Positions 10,211 to 24,529 are shown, counted from the first letter of the stretch. The stretch: 64,000 nucleotides of DNA from Stictocephala bisonia (GCA_035578905.1 JAQJVL010000197.1:948243-1012242); one strand, 5' to 3'. The notes: a model not told the origin generated them from the letters alone. Made by a program: numbers and translations.

Positions 10211-11960
10211 TCACGTGGATGAGGTTTATTTACATATATGGGACTCAAGTTGTTTGTGCGATAGCTATTCGAACATAAAAAATATACTCCAAACGAATCC
10301 TGGGAGATTGCAGTGAGTTGGCCAAAACTTCATATGTTTAGTAAAGTATTTATACAGAAGTATTTCATTGAATTGAAAACAGCCTATTCATTAGTATTCA
10401 TATAATGGCCTCAACAGGCTTGGAGATAACAAACAATGCTATGGCTGAAAGATAAGGTAAATGCTTAATTAAAACCACTGTAGTGATATTATTATCAACA
10501 CCAAATATTTTAGCAATGTATACTATGATAATCGTATCTTTTGGACTCTGTGTAAAAGGTTTTTGGGTTTATTCATTTACGTCTTATATTATGATAGTTA
10601 ATTAGTAAAAAATACATATAGTTTTATCCATAACCTATGTTTAGGCGATGAAAAATCTTTAATGAAAATAATTTGCTAAATAATAAAAAGCTAAAAAAAT
10701 AACAAGATATTGCATAATGTTATTGTTGGTTGAAAATGATAAAACATGCAAATTAAGTAAATTATTTTTTGTATATATGATAAGTACATTTATATATAAT
10801 TATAACTTACAAAATGTATATTTCGTACAAATACCTACTATTAAACATCACATAAATCACTCAATCACTCAAATTAAGGTTAAGTACTTAAATAATTTTA
10901 GTTAAATAATAAAATTAATTAAAACCTTAATCATTATTAAGAGTTAGATTAAAGCTAGTCCGACTTACGATTTCGCTCACCATTTGCATTATTGTTTTCA
11001 ATTTACAGGTGTGATATGTAACATAATTGTAATTATATAAATGAAATTATAAGAAACACTTACCCTGCTGAATAGAAAATCCTCTCTGCCACATTATTTA
11101 GAGGGCTCTTGCACATAAATGAATATCAAAGCTAACTTAGGAATATTCTTTAAGACAGAGCTTGTTAAAGCAATAACAGAAATATCACAGGACTTTGAAA
11201 CACTTGTTACTTTACCCTTTTGATAGCCTTAACTTTGAGTTCACTTTCCCGTATATTTAACCATATTTAAGGCACAATCATGTAACTGGAAATGGTTTTT
11301 ATTATACTTTGAAGTCATGTCTGAAAAACTCGTTTGAGTTTCAAATTAACCATTCAGGGTTGAAGAGCTTTGATTAAAGTTTTTTAAATATTTTTATTCC
11401 TTTGTGTAGCCTTATAAATTTTATTAATATTAGTCTCTACCTTCTTACCTTCTTTTACTTTGCATCCAGTAAAAATTTGATTATATTTGGTGTAGTTATT
11501 GATTATTGATAACTATACAAAATATATTTATAAATTCAATATCTTGCAATTTGTAATTTTATAGTTTACTTTTTAATTGCAATGAACTTTTCGCTATCAA
11601 TCTTATGAGTTTTGTTTTAATATTTTCTAACTACATGCAATAAAAGTGGTTTTTCCAATCTTAAAGTTTTTATTTGTCATGTGATATTTAGTTTTATCAA
11701 CTTCTAGTAAAAAATAATATAATGACAAAACATATTTAATTAAAGCCTACAATGAAGAAAAGTTAAATGTAATATTTTAATATATACTTAGGCAGATAAA
11801 ACTCTGGTTACTTGCACTAAAAGGCTAAATTTTCACCCGTTATTACTGTTTAAAATAAAAAGTAATAATAATGAAAATAGTACAAATCAATAAAATAGAA
11901 AATGAATAGTTTAGATGTTACCTATATCTTAATAATATTCAATAGATGGATACGAGTATT
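10211..11960. other. AT-rich noncoding stretch
   Basis: No gene or repeat I can support. The open frame near 10717-10905 is composed of the local AT-rich background. Confidence 0.5.
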
Positions 11961-11971
11961 TCACTAATATA

Positions 11972-12180
11972 CTACCAGTTACAATAATATAACACAGATG
12001 CCCAATTTACAGTAAAATGTTTCACTTCTGAGTTTCTGTTGGACAAGAGTCCAACTTCATAGCTTTTCTCTAAACTGTTTCGCTGAGCCGAGATTTCAAT
12101 AGCATGCGATGCATATTTTCCATCTTGACCAATGCTTATATTTAAGTTTTTTATCGAACGCACTTGAATGTGAAGAGTTA
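11972..12180 (-). CDS. Possible terminal exon, unidentified
   Basis: On the minus strand a T-rich tract ending GTGTTGCTAG (acceptor AG at 12182-12181) precedes an open frame to the TAG at 11972-11974. A second acceptor candidate, ATTCAAG, is at 12164-12163. The frame includes VRSIKNLNISIGQDGKYASH, then AIEISAQRNSLEKSYEVG, and ends NWASVLYYCNW. Residue composition is well balanced for such an AT-rich window. No family is recognised. An ATG upstream at 12265 would add a hydrophobic leader, so a short secreted or membrane protein is the alternative reading. Confidence 0.3.
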
Positions 12181-12265
12181 CTAGCAACACAAAAAAACTA
12201 TTTGTTAAGTCCAGTATGTATTTTAGAAGTTTAACTTTCCCAAATTGAGCCAAGAAAAACAACAC

Positions 12266-13600
12266 TTAACCGTATTGAAAAATATCTACATGGATTTTTT
12301 TTCTCTAAGCCTGGGTCAGATTTTAGGATAAACCTTTTGATGTTAAATATTCCTGTGTTTTTCTAATATAACTCTTTAATTTTATGTATAACTCAATCTC
12401 ATTTAAGATCTTCTTCCGGCTCATTTACGAGCCTTCCTTACATGCCAGAAAAATTTTAATTGCTTCATAAAATATATTTATAGGTGTAATATTGATATAA
12501 TAAGTTAATTTACTTTATCTGTAATCATCTCGATCTTATTAGGCAGATGATACAGATATAAACCATACGACTACGTATATAGTGTCACTTGAGTGTTATA
12601 TTTTAATTACGTTTGAATACATAATACAGCTTTATGAACAAGATTTCAAATTCTGATGTAATACTCAGAAATAAAATTTATGGCATTCAAGAAAAAAAAC
12701 AATGGTTAGATAAACGTAAGTAATATTTTATGCTTCAGATTTATATTAAAAAATTATTTATGATTGTATTATTTAAAATGAATTAAGTTTTGTAAATTTA
12801 ATGTAATTAAAAACTAATCTGTATCAAATACACATAATTTCATACTAATCAAATAATTAAAATGAAATCAATAACCAAATTAAATAATGTTCGATATGCT
12901 TGTAAGTTTAAAAGTCATAAAATGTATAATTCATTCAGACATGGAGTGCTCAAACGTGCCATATCATGCAGCAAGTGGGTATGTCACAATATTATTCTAA
13001 TTTTGTTTATTTCTTTCTAATAAAACGTCATCACAAATTTAATGTGACATACGACGTGTCAGCTGGTCCTAACAAATGTATATCCTCACATAACATCCCA
13101 AGTCTTATTATCACTAACAAATATGATTTGAAGGTGTACACTACAAGTAATTTTATCTAAATTAGCACAATTACTTGTTAGTAAAAAAGCAACAAAAGTG
13201 AATGACACAAAAGACACTCTATTACAAAAAGTGAATTATTAAGAATTTATTCCCAGCATAAAAGATAGTAGAATAAAAACATGCGATACAAGTATATAGT
13301 ATAGTCTTGATAAATATGTAATAAACGTAACAAATATAAATGTATCCATTTAAATATAAACCAAAACAAAAAATGAATGTAAAGCTATTATATTGATTTG
13401 TTTTGGTAAACAACACTTAACTTTCTCAACATCAATGTTTTTTTATTTGTTTATATTTAATGGAGTAATTTGTAAAGATATAGTAGTTAGGAGAGAAAAT
13501 AATTAATTTCCTGATATAGTAAATCAGCCTTTTGTAAATTTTTACAGCTTATTTTGTCTATAGGCCTATATGAATGTAGTCAAATTATATTTCTGTGGTA
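12266..13600. other. AT-rich noncoding stretch
   Basis: Nothing supportable. Short frames at 12966-13160 and 13222-13416 have background composition. Confidence 0.5.
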
Positions 13601-13632
13601 ATTATATTCTTTCTAATCATTCAAAAATTATA

Positions 13633-14222
13633 AATACCAATAACATTGTATTTTAAACATGGTCTTATAAAGACTATAGTAAGATAATGAAAACTTTTCT
13701 AAACTGTTTTAAATTACTATTTAGTAAGAAACATAATGGTTATCATTTCGTGTAGGTGTGATCATTTACGCTTTTGAATTCAGTCAATCGTAAATTAGCC
13801 ACATTGCATTCGATTTCCACCATTTATATAAAACTTGTATGAACAACAGTTGTGGTATAGTTATCAATGCACTTTGAATTTATAAATGATGACAGTACCT
13901 TCATTTTATATGTGTAAACAATGTATGTATTAAGTATATAAAATGATATATAAGAGTAGTCTAAGTATATTTCTATAGTATCTATTCTCTGTCGAATCAC
14001 TCAGTTTCCACTAAATGTGGTCCTTATTTAACCAAAATATTTCCATAGCCTATAACTATTTTTACAACTGAATTATTAACTAACAATAATTGTACATTTT
14101 TAATACCTCTAGATAGTCGAGTGTAGTGAAATGAGTGAGTTATTGAGTCAAATGGAGTGAGTACAATCGATTTAGAACAATTGAGACAAGACTAATTTAT
14201 TCAATTACAGTAAAATTACATG
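13633..14222 (+). repeat. ~600-bp direct duplication, unit A
   Basis: Collinear with 17008-17612 over its full length with scattered substitutions and small indels. Shared blocks include TTAGCCACATTG, TATAAAACTTGTATGAACAA, TATGTGTAAACAATGTATGT, AAGAGTAGTCTAAGTATATT, CACTCAGTTTCCACT and ATCGATTTAGAACAAT. The two lie about 3.4 kb apart in the same orientation. No coding frame is conserved between them. They may be two copies of an unnamed element or an old segmental duplication. Confidence 0.85.
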
Positions 14223-15596
14223 TAGCGTTAAGCTATTTAACCAATATCTGTAGATTTACTATAATGAGGGAAACCTAAATATTCTTTGTAGAAAAATTTA
14301 AAGAAAAGCAATTAGAATATTTTCAGTACTTAAAGATTTATGTAATTAGTGCCAAGGGTTAAGATATAGTTTTAGAATAAAGTTTACAATGTTCTGTGAA
14401 ACAACATTGATTCTATACGTATATATAAATAACTTAAATATACATACAGTTTTATTAAATTGGATCAGGAAACACTAAATAAAATGAAATATTTATGACA
14501 TTTTAATATCAAACTATCTGTCATATAACAAAATTTTCTAGGTAGTGGGTTGTAATGAAAATACAAAATCCAATATGCGAGTCATCTCTGAATAGGAAAT
14601 TGCTCTTGTAGAGTAAATATTAAGCTGGGACAGAAGTATAACAATGTTATATTTTTACAATACGTGCTCTTTGTACAAAAAGACAACGTTAGGCTCAATA
14701 AAATAATAATACTTATTTTTAATAAAAAAGATAGTACGCATACATCTTCTAGTAAGTAACCTTCCCTCCCCCACACCCCCTCTCCGCCACGACTGTCTAT
14801 GAACTAGTATGATCGTTTATGGACATCTTCACAACGTCTAAAATATTTAATAATTTATGTTATCCCATAACAAATATTGATGTATGTGTCGTAATTCTTA
14901 GTCATTAAAAAATAATGAAAAATTAATTATGTTTGCAAAGTTTTTTTTTTTTTTTTTTGGAAATGCAATCCTTCAGTTTTTGTTTGTGGATAGTATTTTT
15001 TTTATAAATTCTGAAGCATTATTTAACGCATATACAGTAATTATTATTTATTTACCTGTTTATTGATTTTATGTTAGTCTTTACGTGTTTTTATGTGTTA
15101 ATTACTGCTATCAGTTTTACTTAAGAAATGCGATTTAGAAATAACATGCAGAGTTACATAAAATTGTATTTTTTTAAAAAAGTCTCAATAGGATGCAATT
15201 CTTTTTAAATTTAACTCATGATGGTATTAGCTATTTCCAATATTTTACAGGCTTCAAATTCTACTAGCAGTATTAAATAAGCTTCAGAAATCAAATATTT
15301 ATTAAATAACAATACAGAATCATTTATCATAATAAAAATGCCAAGAGAGTGGTATTCCACGATTTATATTGACCTACAAAAATTGCTGCACATAAGTAGT
15401 AATCATGATAAAAACAGAGAAAATATAAACAATTCAAACCAAGTCTGAACTGTTGGTACAAAAGCTGTTGAAATATTTGTGAAGATATGTTAGCATGGAG
15501 GATTGGTAAACCGCAACGAGTGACGTTCAATAGTAAAAGAGGCGAGGGGTGGCAGACTAAGAAATGTAATAACACTAACTTTGGTATACATTATAC

Positions 15597-15599
<3 letters not shown>
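14223..15599. other. AT-rich noncoding stretch
   Basis: Contains a T19 run at 14940-14958. No supportable gene; frames near 14582-14776 and 15327-15575 have no recognisable features. Confidence 0.45.
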
Positions 15600-15630
<31 letters not shown>

Positions 15631-15777
15631 TTCACTCGCCAGTTGACATGGGCCTACAGGCCTGTGCGTCAACTTTATTCAACGAGTGAAGTACCGACCG
15701 TTGGCTCAGTGGGGATTCGAACCTTGGACCTTGCCCTCCGCAGTCCGAAGCCTTAGCCACTGAGCCACCACGCCGAC
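15600..15777 (-). mobile_element. tRNA-derived SINE, family A, copy 1
   Basis: Read on the minus strand it starts GTCGGCGTGGTGGCTCAGTG (A-box region). It continues through GGTTCGAATCCCC (perfect pol III B box) and a tRNA-unrelated body, and ends in a long poly(A) (T28 on the plus strand at 15600-15627). The same family is at 51459-51596 on the plus strand. The tRNA-like head, internal promoter and A tail identify it as a LINE-mobilised SINE. Confidence 0.92.
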
Positions 15778-15816
15778 ATATAATATGTTTATATGTGACT
15801 ATGTTTATAATTATTT

Positions 15817-15935
15817 GACATAGTATAAAATTAAAAACATAAAGTATAGAATTATATGTTTATTAACTGTCCAATGACACAGTATAAAATTAAAAACATA
15901 AAGTATAGAATTATATGTTTATTAATTGTCCATTG
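15817..15935 (+). repeat. 59-bp tandem duplication
   Basis: Two adjacent nearly identical copies of a unit starting GACATAGTATAAAATTAAAA, with start points 59 bp apart (15817 and 15876). AT-rich, no coding content. Confidence 0.85.
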
Positions 15936-16009
15936 TTTCAAGTGTCGAGAAGCAAACTCAACGTAATAAAAAATATTAAACCGACATTTTCATGGTTCAA
16001 ACAAGAATC

Positions 16010-16178
16010 TATATTTCCGGTGACAACCACGTCAAGGTTCTATCTGCATTATTTTACAAGATAACTAGACGTTTTGACCACACTGTGGTGTCTCATATAA
16101 ACTCAGCAATACCATTGAGGGTACCATCTTGTATATAAAGTAGATAGCACCTTGACTTGGTTGTCACCGGAAAATATA
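16010..16178. mobile_element. MITE family 2, TIRs of ~36 bp
   Basis: Left end TATATTTCCGGTGACAACCA continues CGTCAAGGTTCTATCT. The right end is its inverted counterpart, AGATAGCACCTTGACTTGGT then TGTCACCGGAAAATATA. The element is about 169 bp with a short unique centre. TA at both borders suggests a Tc1/mariner-type insertion. A related single terminus lies near 49990-50021. Confidence 0.8.
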
Positions 16179-17007
16179 CATTCTAATTATGACAACCCAA
16201 GACCTAGGATCCTCAGGATTCTATAAAATTAACCTACATTTCCATAAAAACTAAATATTTGTTGGTAGGTAAAGTAATATCAATATTAAAAATCTTTAAA
16301 AGTTAAACAAAATTACCTAAGTAATTTTTAAAACTATGTATTTGTATAATTTTTATTATTTACTTTGTTAAACCTTAGTTTTAAGATACTTAAATCATGT
16401 TTTTTCATCTTTGTTATATATTTATTTCTAATGCAGGTGATAAAAGTAAATAGCATGTAAAGAGAATTAAGCTTTAATAGTATAACATTTTCCTTGTTTT
16501 TTTTTTTTTTTTTTTTTTACTTACACATTTTAAAATTCTTTTATTTTGATTATTTACTTTTTACTGGGTAATTTGATGATTTATACACAATGATTTTTGC
16601 AATCGAGTGCTACCACCCATCACTAATTTAATTTATTGGATTTCTTCAGTTCAACCAACTGGGTAAATTGATATTTGACAATCCTCGTTTTGTGGCCAGT
16701 AAAAAGTATAATTATGTAGGTAAAAACGAGTTCATTATAGGGATAAGCAGCAGAAAAATAACGACTATCGATATTCATTAGTAATAATTATTTTCAATTT
16801 AAAAAAAAATTAGATACCCTTTTGTCTATTTTATGTTATAAATACGAGTTATAATCATCAGTATATAACTTTAATTATATATTTAATAGTAATATTTTTT
16901 TTATTAAAGGCCTACCCATAAGATTAAATTATATTATTATTGGTATAATTACACAGGACTGGTTTTATACAAGCAAAACTATATTTTTTTTGTCCTAAAT
17001 ATAATAT

Positions 17008-17612
17008 AACACCAATAGCATTGTATTTTAAATAGTCCGATAAATACAATAGTAAGAAAATCAATACCTTTCTGAACTGTTTTAAGTTACTATTTCGTAA
17101 AAAATATAATTATTATAATTTCATGTAAGTGGGAAAATTTACGATTTTGAATTTTGTCAAAACGTAATTTAGCCACATTGTATTCGATTTTCACCATTTT
17201 TATAAAACTTGTATGAACAAAAGTTGTGGTATCATTATCAATGAACTTTCAATTTATTAATGATGACGGTACCTTTATTGTATATGTGTAAACAATGTAT
17301 GTATAGTAATGAAGTCTATATAATTATATATAAGAGTAGTCTAAGTATATTTGTGTAGTAGTTATTCTCTGTCTAATCACTCAGTTTCCACTTAATGTGG
17401 TCCTTATTCAACCAAAATATTTCCATAAATAATAACAATTTTTACAACTGAATTTGTAACTAAATATAAATGTACAACCTAGTTTCAATACCTCTAGATA
17501 GTCAAGTGTAGAGAAATGGATTAATGAGTGAATTATAGAGTCAAATGGAGTGAGTATAATCGATTTAGAACAATCGAGTCAAGACAAATTTATTAAAGTA
17601 TAGTAAAATGAC
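17008..17612 (+). repeat. ~600-bp direct duplication, unit B
   Basis: Second copy of the 13633-14222 unit; see that entry for shared blocks. Similarity fades upstream of about 17008 and stops near 17612. Confidence 0.85.
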
Positions 17613-18660
17613 ATTTAATGTTTAACTTTTATTCTTGATATTTATTTATATAAATATAAACTTTGATTAATATATACTGTTTAAATGTTTAAAATATAAC
17701 GTATTTTAATATAATATTTAATAACATTATTTTATTATTTGCAATGAAATGTGCTCAGTATAAATTAATTTAAAATTCATAACATTTTTTAGAAAAGTAT
17801 TATGAATTTTAATTTTACTTAGCTAACTGAAAAAAGGGTAGTATACTGCATTATAAAAACAGCTGGGTTCTCACTAACATAAACAATTTATTACTTTTTC
17901 TGGCATAAGGCACCATCCTTAACTTATTCGGAACCCTTAATTGTTATTAATTAAAATTTCATTGATATTAGAAGCGGCGTGGTTTCAGTAGAGTTCTATC
18001 TATAAAACCCCTTTCAGTCTACTCTAAAAATAATTACAATTAATGTTGGATGGAGTTTGTTCAAACTAAACACTTTAGCTAATTGGATCACAAACACTTT
18101 CCAGTCCGTGATTTACATTACATTTGGTCTCCACTTGTTTGTTTCAATCTAGCATTGAGCGCCAGAGTTAAACAAAAATACTTAAACATATCTTCTTAAA
18201 ATTTCTGTTGAATTTGTATTAGGCCACCTATTGTTTTAACGCTATTTTAATGTTCGTTTTTATTCTATATATCTAAGTAGTTTTCTATTTAATTGATATG
18301 GCTTATAATAACAAAAGTTATAAGGGACGCAAAGATGAACTAAGATCAAAAATAAGAAGTCTTTTTACATGAAAATGTTCATAGCTATATTGTTGTTAAA
18401 ACATACCATACTAGTATTACACCATATTACTTAAGTTATTTTATTTTATTTTTTTTTTTTAAGTGTAGTAAAGTAAGTGTTGTAAAATCTATAACTAAAA
18501 TAAAATAGTTATTAATACTTCCTAAAAATAGATTAAAAATAAACTAAAGACTTTTATAAGAATCAATAATATATAGCCTCTGAACTGTAATTATTAAAAA
18601 TATTTGAACATACCTGTAAACAGCTCAAATTGATGTAAAGTTTTATTTTCTCACGACATG
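17613..18660. other. AT-rich noncoding stretch
   Basis: No supportable gene, RNA or repeat other than short homopolymers. Confidence 0.5.
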
Positions 18661-18681
18661 TTTTGATACATACACACACAT

Positions 18682-19449
<768 letters not shown>

Positions 19450-20870
19450 CAATGTATTTATATGCTTGGTACTTATTCAGTCTTAAATGTTTGAAAACTG
19501 TAGTTATACACCGAAAACCAGGCGGATTAACCTCCTAAAGCACTTTTAATTGACAGACCACTGATACATATTATTAAATGTGTTAAATTATTATACAAAT
19601 ACAATAAAATTAACATTGGCAATTTACCAGAAATTTTTCATTTTACTTTAATAAGCTCCAGTCTAGTTGCGTTCTCCCAGATTATATGTATCTTGTTTGT
19701 TGAATTTATATGTATCTTTTTTCTAAATAATCCCAGGTTTTCCATTTACTTATGAGCAACTACCTTAAAGCCGTGAGTTTGACCATCACGATTATCAGTG
19801 CACAATATAGAGTTCCATTTAATTAGAGAATGTTATTATCTCCAACGATAAATGTATGTACATTGGTATACATGCATAAAATTACATCCATAGCTACTGT
19901 TAGTAGTAAATATAAAATTTATATTATTTTTACAAATTTAAATTTGCAAAATATTCAGTTTTATTAAAAAATCAGTCTGGTTAGCAATACAGAACGTGAC
20001 AAAAGATTGATGTTCGATATTGGATTGCTGACAAACTCTGTCAGTTTGCTTCAATAATATCCTGAAATACAACCTGTGCCCTCAGTATTTCCAGCATTTA
20101 TACTTTACAATTCTTTCAATTTTATCAGAGGTTTTTATGATCCAGACATAAGAGAATATGATGGATGTTAGCAAAACGTGTGTTTATTTCCTCCATTATA
20201 TGACATGTTATTGTTAAAACGCTTCTATTTACACTTGTACACGAAAATAAATAGTAAATTATAATTCACCATAGGTAATAAACTGTCACAATACATTTTA
20301 ATAAATAAATAAAAACAAATTGCAACCCAACACACTCAATATACTCGTATGTATCGAAACAGCAATAAAGGTTATTAGACAGTTTTGCATGCAATGCTGT
20401 AATTTGTCGTTGTATTTAATGCTGTGTTTATACTTATAGAGTCATTTCACCGATTCATATATTAATATACTTCTCAAACTCAATAACATTAACATGAAAC
20501 ATCTCAACCTTCAATGACCTTCCGCCTATATACTACTACAGATTTTTAAGTAGTTTTTAATACATGACTTGGATATAAGCATTTATTACGGAGTGCTGTC
20601 GGTCGAAGTTATGTTGTGTTTCCTTTTACGTTATATGCGTACAGTTTACTATCTGTATAGGTATATAAAATGTTAGGTGCTGAACACTTGGCTCAACCTG
20701 GTGCCGTATTTTACACCTAAGTATGACTAAGACATAAAGAATGTACACCTTATCTTAACTTTCCACGTCATAAATGCCTTACTTATACTAAAATACATTC
20801 TAAGGGTTTATCGTCCCTATACTTATAGCCCTAAATAACAAAGGCATTATCTAATAGTCAATTCGACTGA
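19450..20870. other. AT-rich noncoding stretch
   Basis: Nothing I can support as a gene or repeat. Confidence 0.5.
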
Positions 20871-20876
20871 ACAGAT

Positions 20877-20952
20877 TTCATAATAAATATTATTTCTTAC
20901 GAAATAAGAATATTTCATAATAAATATTATTTCTTATAAAATAAGAATATTA
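20877..20952 (+). repeat. ~37-bp tandem repeat, 2 copies
   Basis: Two copies of TTTCATAATAAATATTATTT followed by CTTA(C/T)(G/A)AAATAAGAATA. Each unit is itself nearly palindromic (AATATTATTTCTTA / TAAGAATATT). Confidence 0.8.
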
Positions 20953-21009
20953 TTTGTAGGTACAATATTATCTAAACACGTAGTATTTATTCATAAATAT
21001 TATTCAATA

Positions 21010-21265
21010 TTCATTTCTAGGACGCCGATCGTAGAGATATGGGTGAATATGAGGGGTGAATGAGTATGATGAGTGTAGATAAATTAATGTTGTCAATGTT
21101 ACTATCTGAGTTTGACTTAGCTCAGAAGAACTATTTATTAACAGCGCAGTAGCCAGGGAAACTATGGGACCTTCAGCTTTACGTGCAATCCGAACCACGT
21201 AGTTTTGGTCTGATTTTCAGCTAACTGACAATTCTGACACTCATATCTCTTCTCTACAAAACAAT
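21010..21265 (-). mobile_element. SINE family C 3' body, 5'-truncated or divergent
   Basis: Read on the minus strand it contains CGTGGTTCGGATTGCACGTA then AAGCTGAAGGTCCC. It ends CTCATATTCACCCATATCTC then TACGATCGGCGTCC. The ending matches the 3' part of the SINE at 29184-29456 (CCCATATCTTGACGATCGGC). The CGTGGTTC...CACGTAAAGC block is also shared with the SINE at 24325-24529, so three elements share modular parts. No tRNA head is visible here. Confidence 0.7.
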
Positions 21266-21270
21266 AGAAT

Positions 21271-21545
21271 ATACAGGGTGTTCCTGAATTCTCTGAGTAT
21301 CTTTTTAGGTATTGATTGTGGGTCAAAAACAAGACATATTATTATATTTAAAAATTCCAAATCACCTCTGGTACCCGTACAGCCACCATTTTCTATTTTT
21401 AACAAATTATTTTTTATTTTTAAAACTATTTATCCTATAAAGTCAAAATTTGGTATACACATTACTAAAATCATGTTCTTACTGAAATCAAAAAATCAAA
21501 AATCTGTCCTAATTATTTTCAAAATGGCATTTAGGATTTAATGAA
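21271..21545 (+). mobile_element. Possible transposable-element terminus (ACAGGGTGTTC)
   Basis: Starts TATACAGGGTGTTCCTGAAT, a start seen in many arthropod repeats. It continues with a less AT-biased segment (CACCTCTGGTACCCGTACAG). The 87-codon plus-strand frame over it has no recognisable domain. A similar start (TACAGGTGTTCCATAAAGTA) is at about 24034. Family not assignable. Confidence 0.4.
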
Positions 21546-24320
21546 TGAATATGCACTATTGGATACATATTTTTGAAGGATAATATTTTGAACACATTTT
21601 ACTGTCTAGTCTTTTTGCAAATGTTATTGTTTTACTTTTATTATATTTAGAATTCATTAAATATTAAAAATAACACTTATTTTGTAACTAACTGTAAATT
21701 GTATATTAATTTAACTAACCGTATAATATTATACAAGAAATTACGTTTGTACTTTAACAAACACAATATGTGAAACAACTAGGGGCTTGTACAAACAGTG
21801 CCGTAGTCTGTGTATTCTGAGATTTGAAAGGTGCTCAATACCTACTCCACTACTACAATATTTACTAGATTATTCATCTTATTTTTCACAATTAAAAATT
21901 GATTTTATGTGAGGTTTTCGTTTAATTTAGTACTTAGTGGTGTCAAATTTTTTTGTCCAACTGGAAAATATTAGTATTAAAATATACAGTGCATAATATC
22001 GATAGTCTTTTTGTTATTTCAAAATATAAAATTTGATCAAACAAAGTAATTTTACGATGTAATTATTCTACTTGTAACTAACAAATAAACATTTACATGG
22101 TAAAGGAATAAAATAGAAACAAATCATTAATAATTTTAAGGAGCTCAGTTTTACCAGGATCTATGTTTATTCGTTAAGTTTTTTTTTTTTTACAGAACAT
22201 TCTCCATCATTCTTAAAAATACTGGTTCCTCATTAAAGTAATAATCATCAATACAACGTAATTTAAATATATATTTTAGGTTAGTAAAACCTGTTTCAAT
22301 GTATATTTAGTGGAATGTAGCTTGGATGTTATAGTAATATATGATCATTAATGGTTAATAGTATTTTGTAGTATTGATAAATTAGTATTAGGTACATGTT
22401 GATATTTGACAATGTAATTCAAAATGTACGTTATATATTAATATGATATAGTAGTTTTACGATTACTTTTGAAATTTATTATAACAGTTATCAGACAAAT
22501 TTTTATCATATTTGAAAAATAAAAATTGGTTTACCATGTTATATTTGTAATACAGTTATTGTTATTAGGATTTAAACAAGTATAATTGTAAATAAAATTA
22601 GAACAAATATTCAAACATTTAAACCTCTCTTGATTGATAACGTTGGATGAAAACCATAAACTAATCCACAATATACATTATAATAAGTAGACCAGGTTTT
22701 TTACTAGTGTTAGATTTTATCTTTACCAGCTTTAACATTCCTGGGACTCTAGCATCTGCGTGCGCTTTATTTATTTAGAAATGTACCCACTGTTAGCTCA
22801 GCTGTAGATTCAAGCCTCAGGCCTTACAGTAGACTCTGTCGTGTACTTTTGTTCAAGTATTTTGTGTTATTATTTTTACCCTTTCTTATTAATTACTAAA
22901 AATTTAATTCATTATGACATATTTTACTTTAATTTCTTAATGTTTAGCGTTTTTTATGTTTTGCTCCATAAAAATTAATAAACCAGCCTATAGATAGAGA
23001 CTAATATAGCAGTACGTTTTGTATAAAAAAAGAACAAAAAGTGTTGTTTTATGGAAAACTAAAAATGAACTTAAAATAAATCTTTATTCTTATTTAGTAA
23101 TTTTAAGGAGTTGTAACTAAAAAATACTAGCATTCAAACTAACAGTTGATTATGAGTGTTATAAAAGCCATTATCTCTGATAGAATTTCGTTCATGTTTG
23201 AATTTACGTTGATAGACAGGTAACAGATCACCCTAACACCCCTTCTGTATTGTCGCTATCTATCTCGCTTGACAAAACACATAACTCACAATGTGAATTC
23301 CCAATAAACTTGAATTTAATATACAGCCAAACAGACGTGTAAAATTGTTTATTTAGTCGTATTCCCTTTTATTGAATACTTGACTTTGATATATAATAAA
23401 GAGTTTTTGTTAAAATTCGATATAATATCCTCCTCTTGAAAACTATGGAGTAAACATATGTAAACAATTGTTTTTATAAGGGCTATATTGCGAATTGTAA
23501 AATTTCTAGTAGAAACATAATTTGCAAAATATTATAATTCATTTCAATTGTAAAATTTAAATGTTTAGTTTGTATACATGACCAAAAGTTAAACTGAAAG
23601 TTAAAAATTTTCATGATAATACGTGTTGTTAGAAATATAACAAATGTTTTTCATGGCACACTTGACAATCGACCCTCGGTTAGCCCCTCTCCCCCAGTGT
23701 GTTTTTACAATATGAGTGTTTGTTTTGTTGAGTGCGTGTTCTTCTTAAAACCATTATTGTTAGTTTCTACAACGGTATGTATAATAGTATGTTTGCGTTC
23801 ACTTGCTGTTTGTTGTTCACCCATTTGACGTCATGGGAGGGGCGCATATTATCTTCCGTCTTCCATTCTAGGCACCTTGGGTTCTACTATGTAACACTTA
23901 CTTATTACTTAATAATACCTATATTTGTATCATTTACTTTATTTATGTTTACCACTTATTGTGAATATAAAATATTATGATTTATTTTTGTTTTATCTTA
24001 GGAATCAGTGTATTGTGTTTTGATAATACTACCTACAGGTGTTCCATAAAGTATTGAGGATGATATGGTGTTGGCTGAATTAGTCAAAGTAATTATATAA
24101 TTTGTAGAAATGAACTGCAATATTTGAAAAATTTAAATGTTATTAAATTAGGCATTTCTTTGTAAAATATAACATCATCAGACTTAACAAAACTGTTTTT
24201 TAGTTGTGTTTGGTCATATGATGTTGTATTTGTCAGCCAAAGTACTAATTTAATAAAATATATCTAATTGGAATATTGCAGTTAAATTTTACAAATTATA
24301 TTATTGTCTAATAACATAAA
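21546..24320. other. AT-rich noncoding stretch
   Basis: No supportable gene. Open frames at 23613-23980 overlap each other in two frames and show no motif. A short tRNA-like string near 22793-22830 is discussed under rejected items. Confidence 0.45.
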
Positions 24321-24324
24321 AAAG

Positions 24325-24529
24325 AGTTAAAGTCTGTCTCATTTTACCGGGCGAAGCTAGGGCTGAGTAGCCACCCCTCTTTAACACTTAACTTGAGGGC
24401 CAATGGCTTTACGTGATTTCTGAACCACGGGAGTGGCAGGGCAAAAACTGTTACTAGTCTTATCGGGAATCGAACTCGGACCAATTGCGTGGCAAGCCAT
24501 CACCTTAGCCCCTTAGCTACGGCCTCTCC
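24325..24529 (-). mobile_element. tRNA-derived SINE, family B
   Basis: On the minus strand it begins GGAGAGGCCGTAGCTAAGGG (A box) and has a B box GAGTTCGATTCCC. It then has a body with GTGGTTCAGAAATCACGTAA AGCC and ends near a TA-rich tail. The head differs from family A, but the body block is shared with the 21.0-kb element. This looks like an independent tRNA head joined to a common central domain. Confidence 0.85.

Noticed and set aside
15487..15756. Plus-strand frame ending in an arginine/leucine-rich segment
   Set aside because: It is the antisense of the SINE and its poly(A) tail.
15705..15777. Genuine tRNA gene
   Set aside because: A and B boxes are present, but a SINE body and poly(A) tail follow, and the same unit recurs at 51.5 kb; no clean cloverleaf.
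22793..22830. tRNA-like string TTAGCTCAGCTGTAGATTCAA
   Set aside because: A-box- and B-box-like motifs are almost adjacent, far too close for pol III promoter spacing; no repeat copy found.
23613..23980. Pair of overlapping open frames
   Set aside because: Two frames of the same bases, no motif, no splice context, residues typical of AT/T-rich background.
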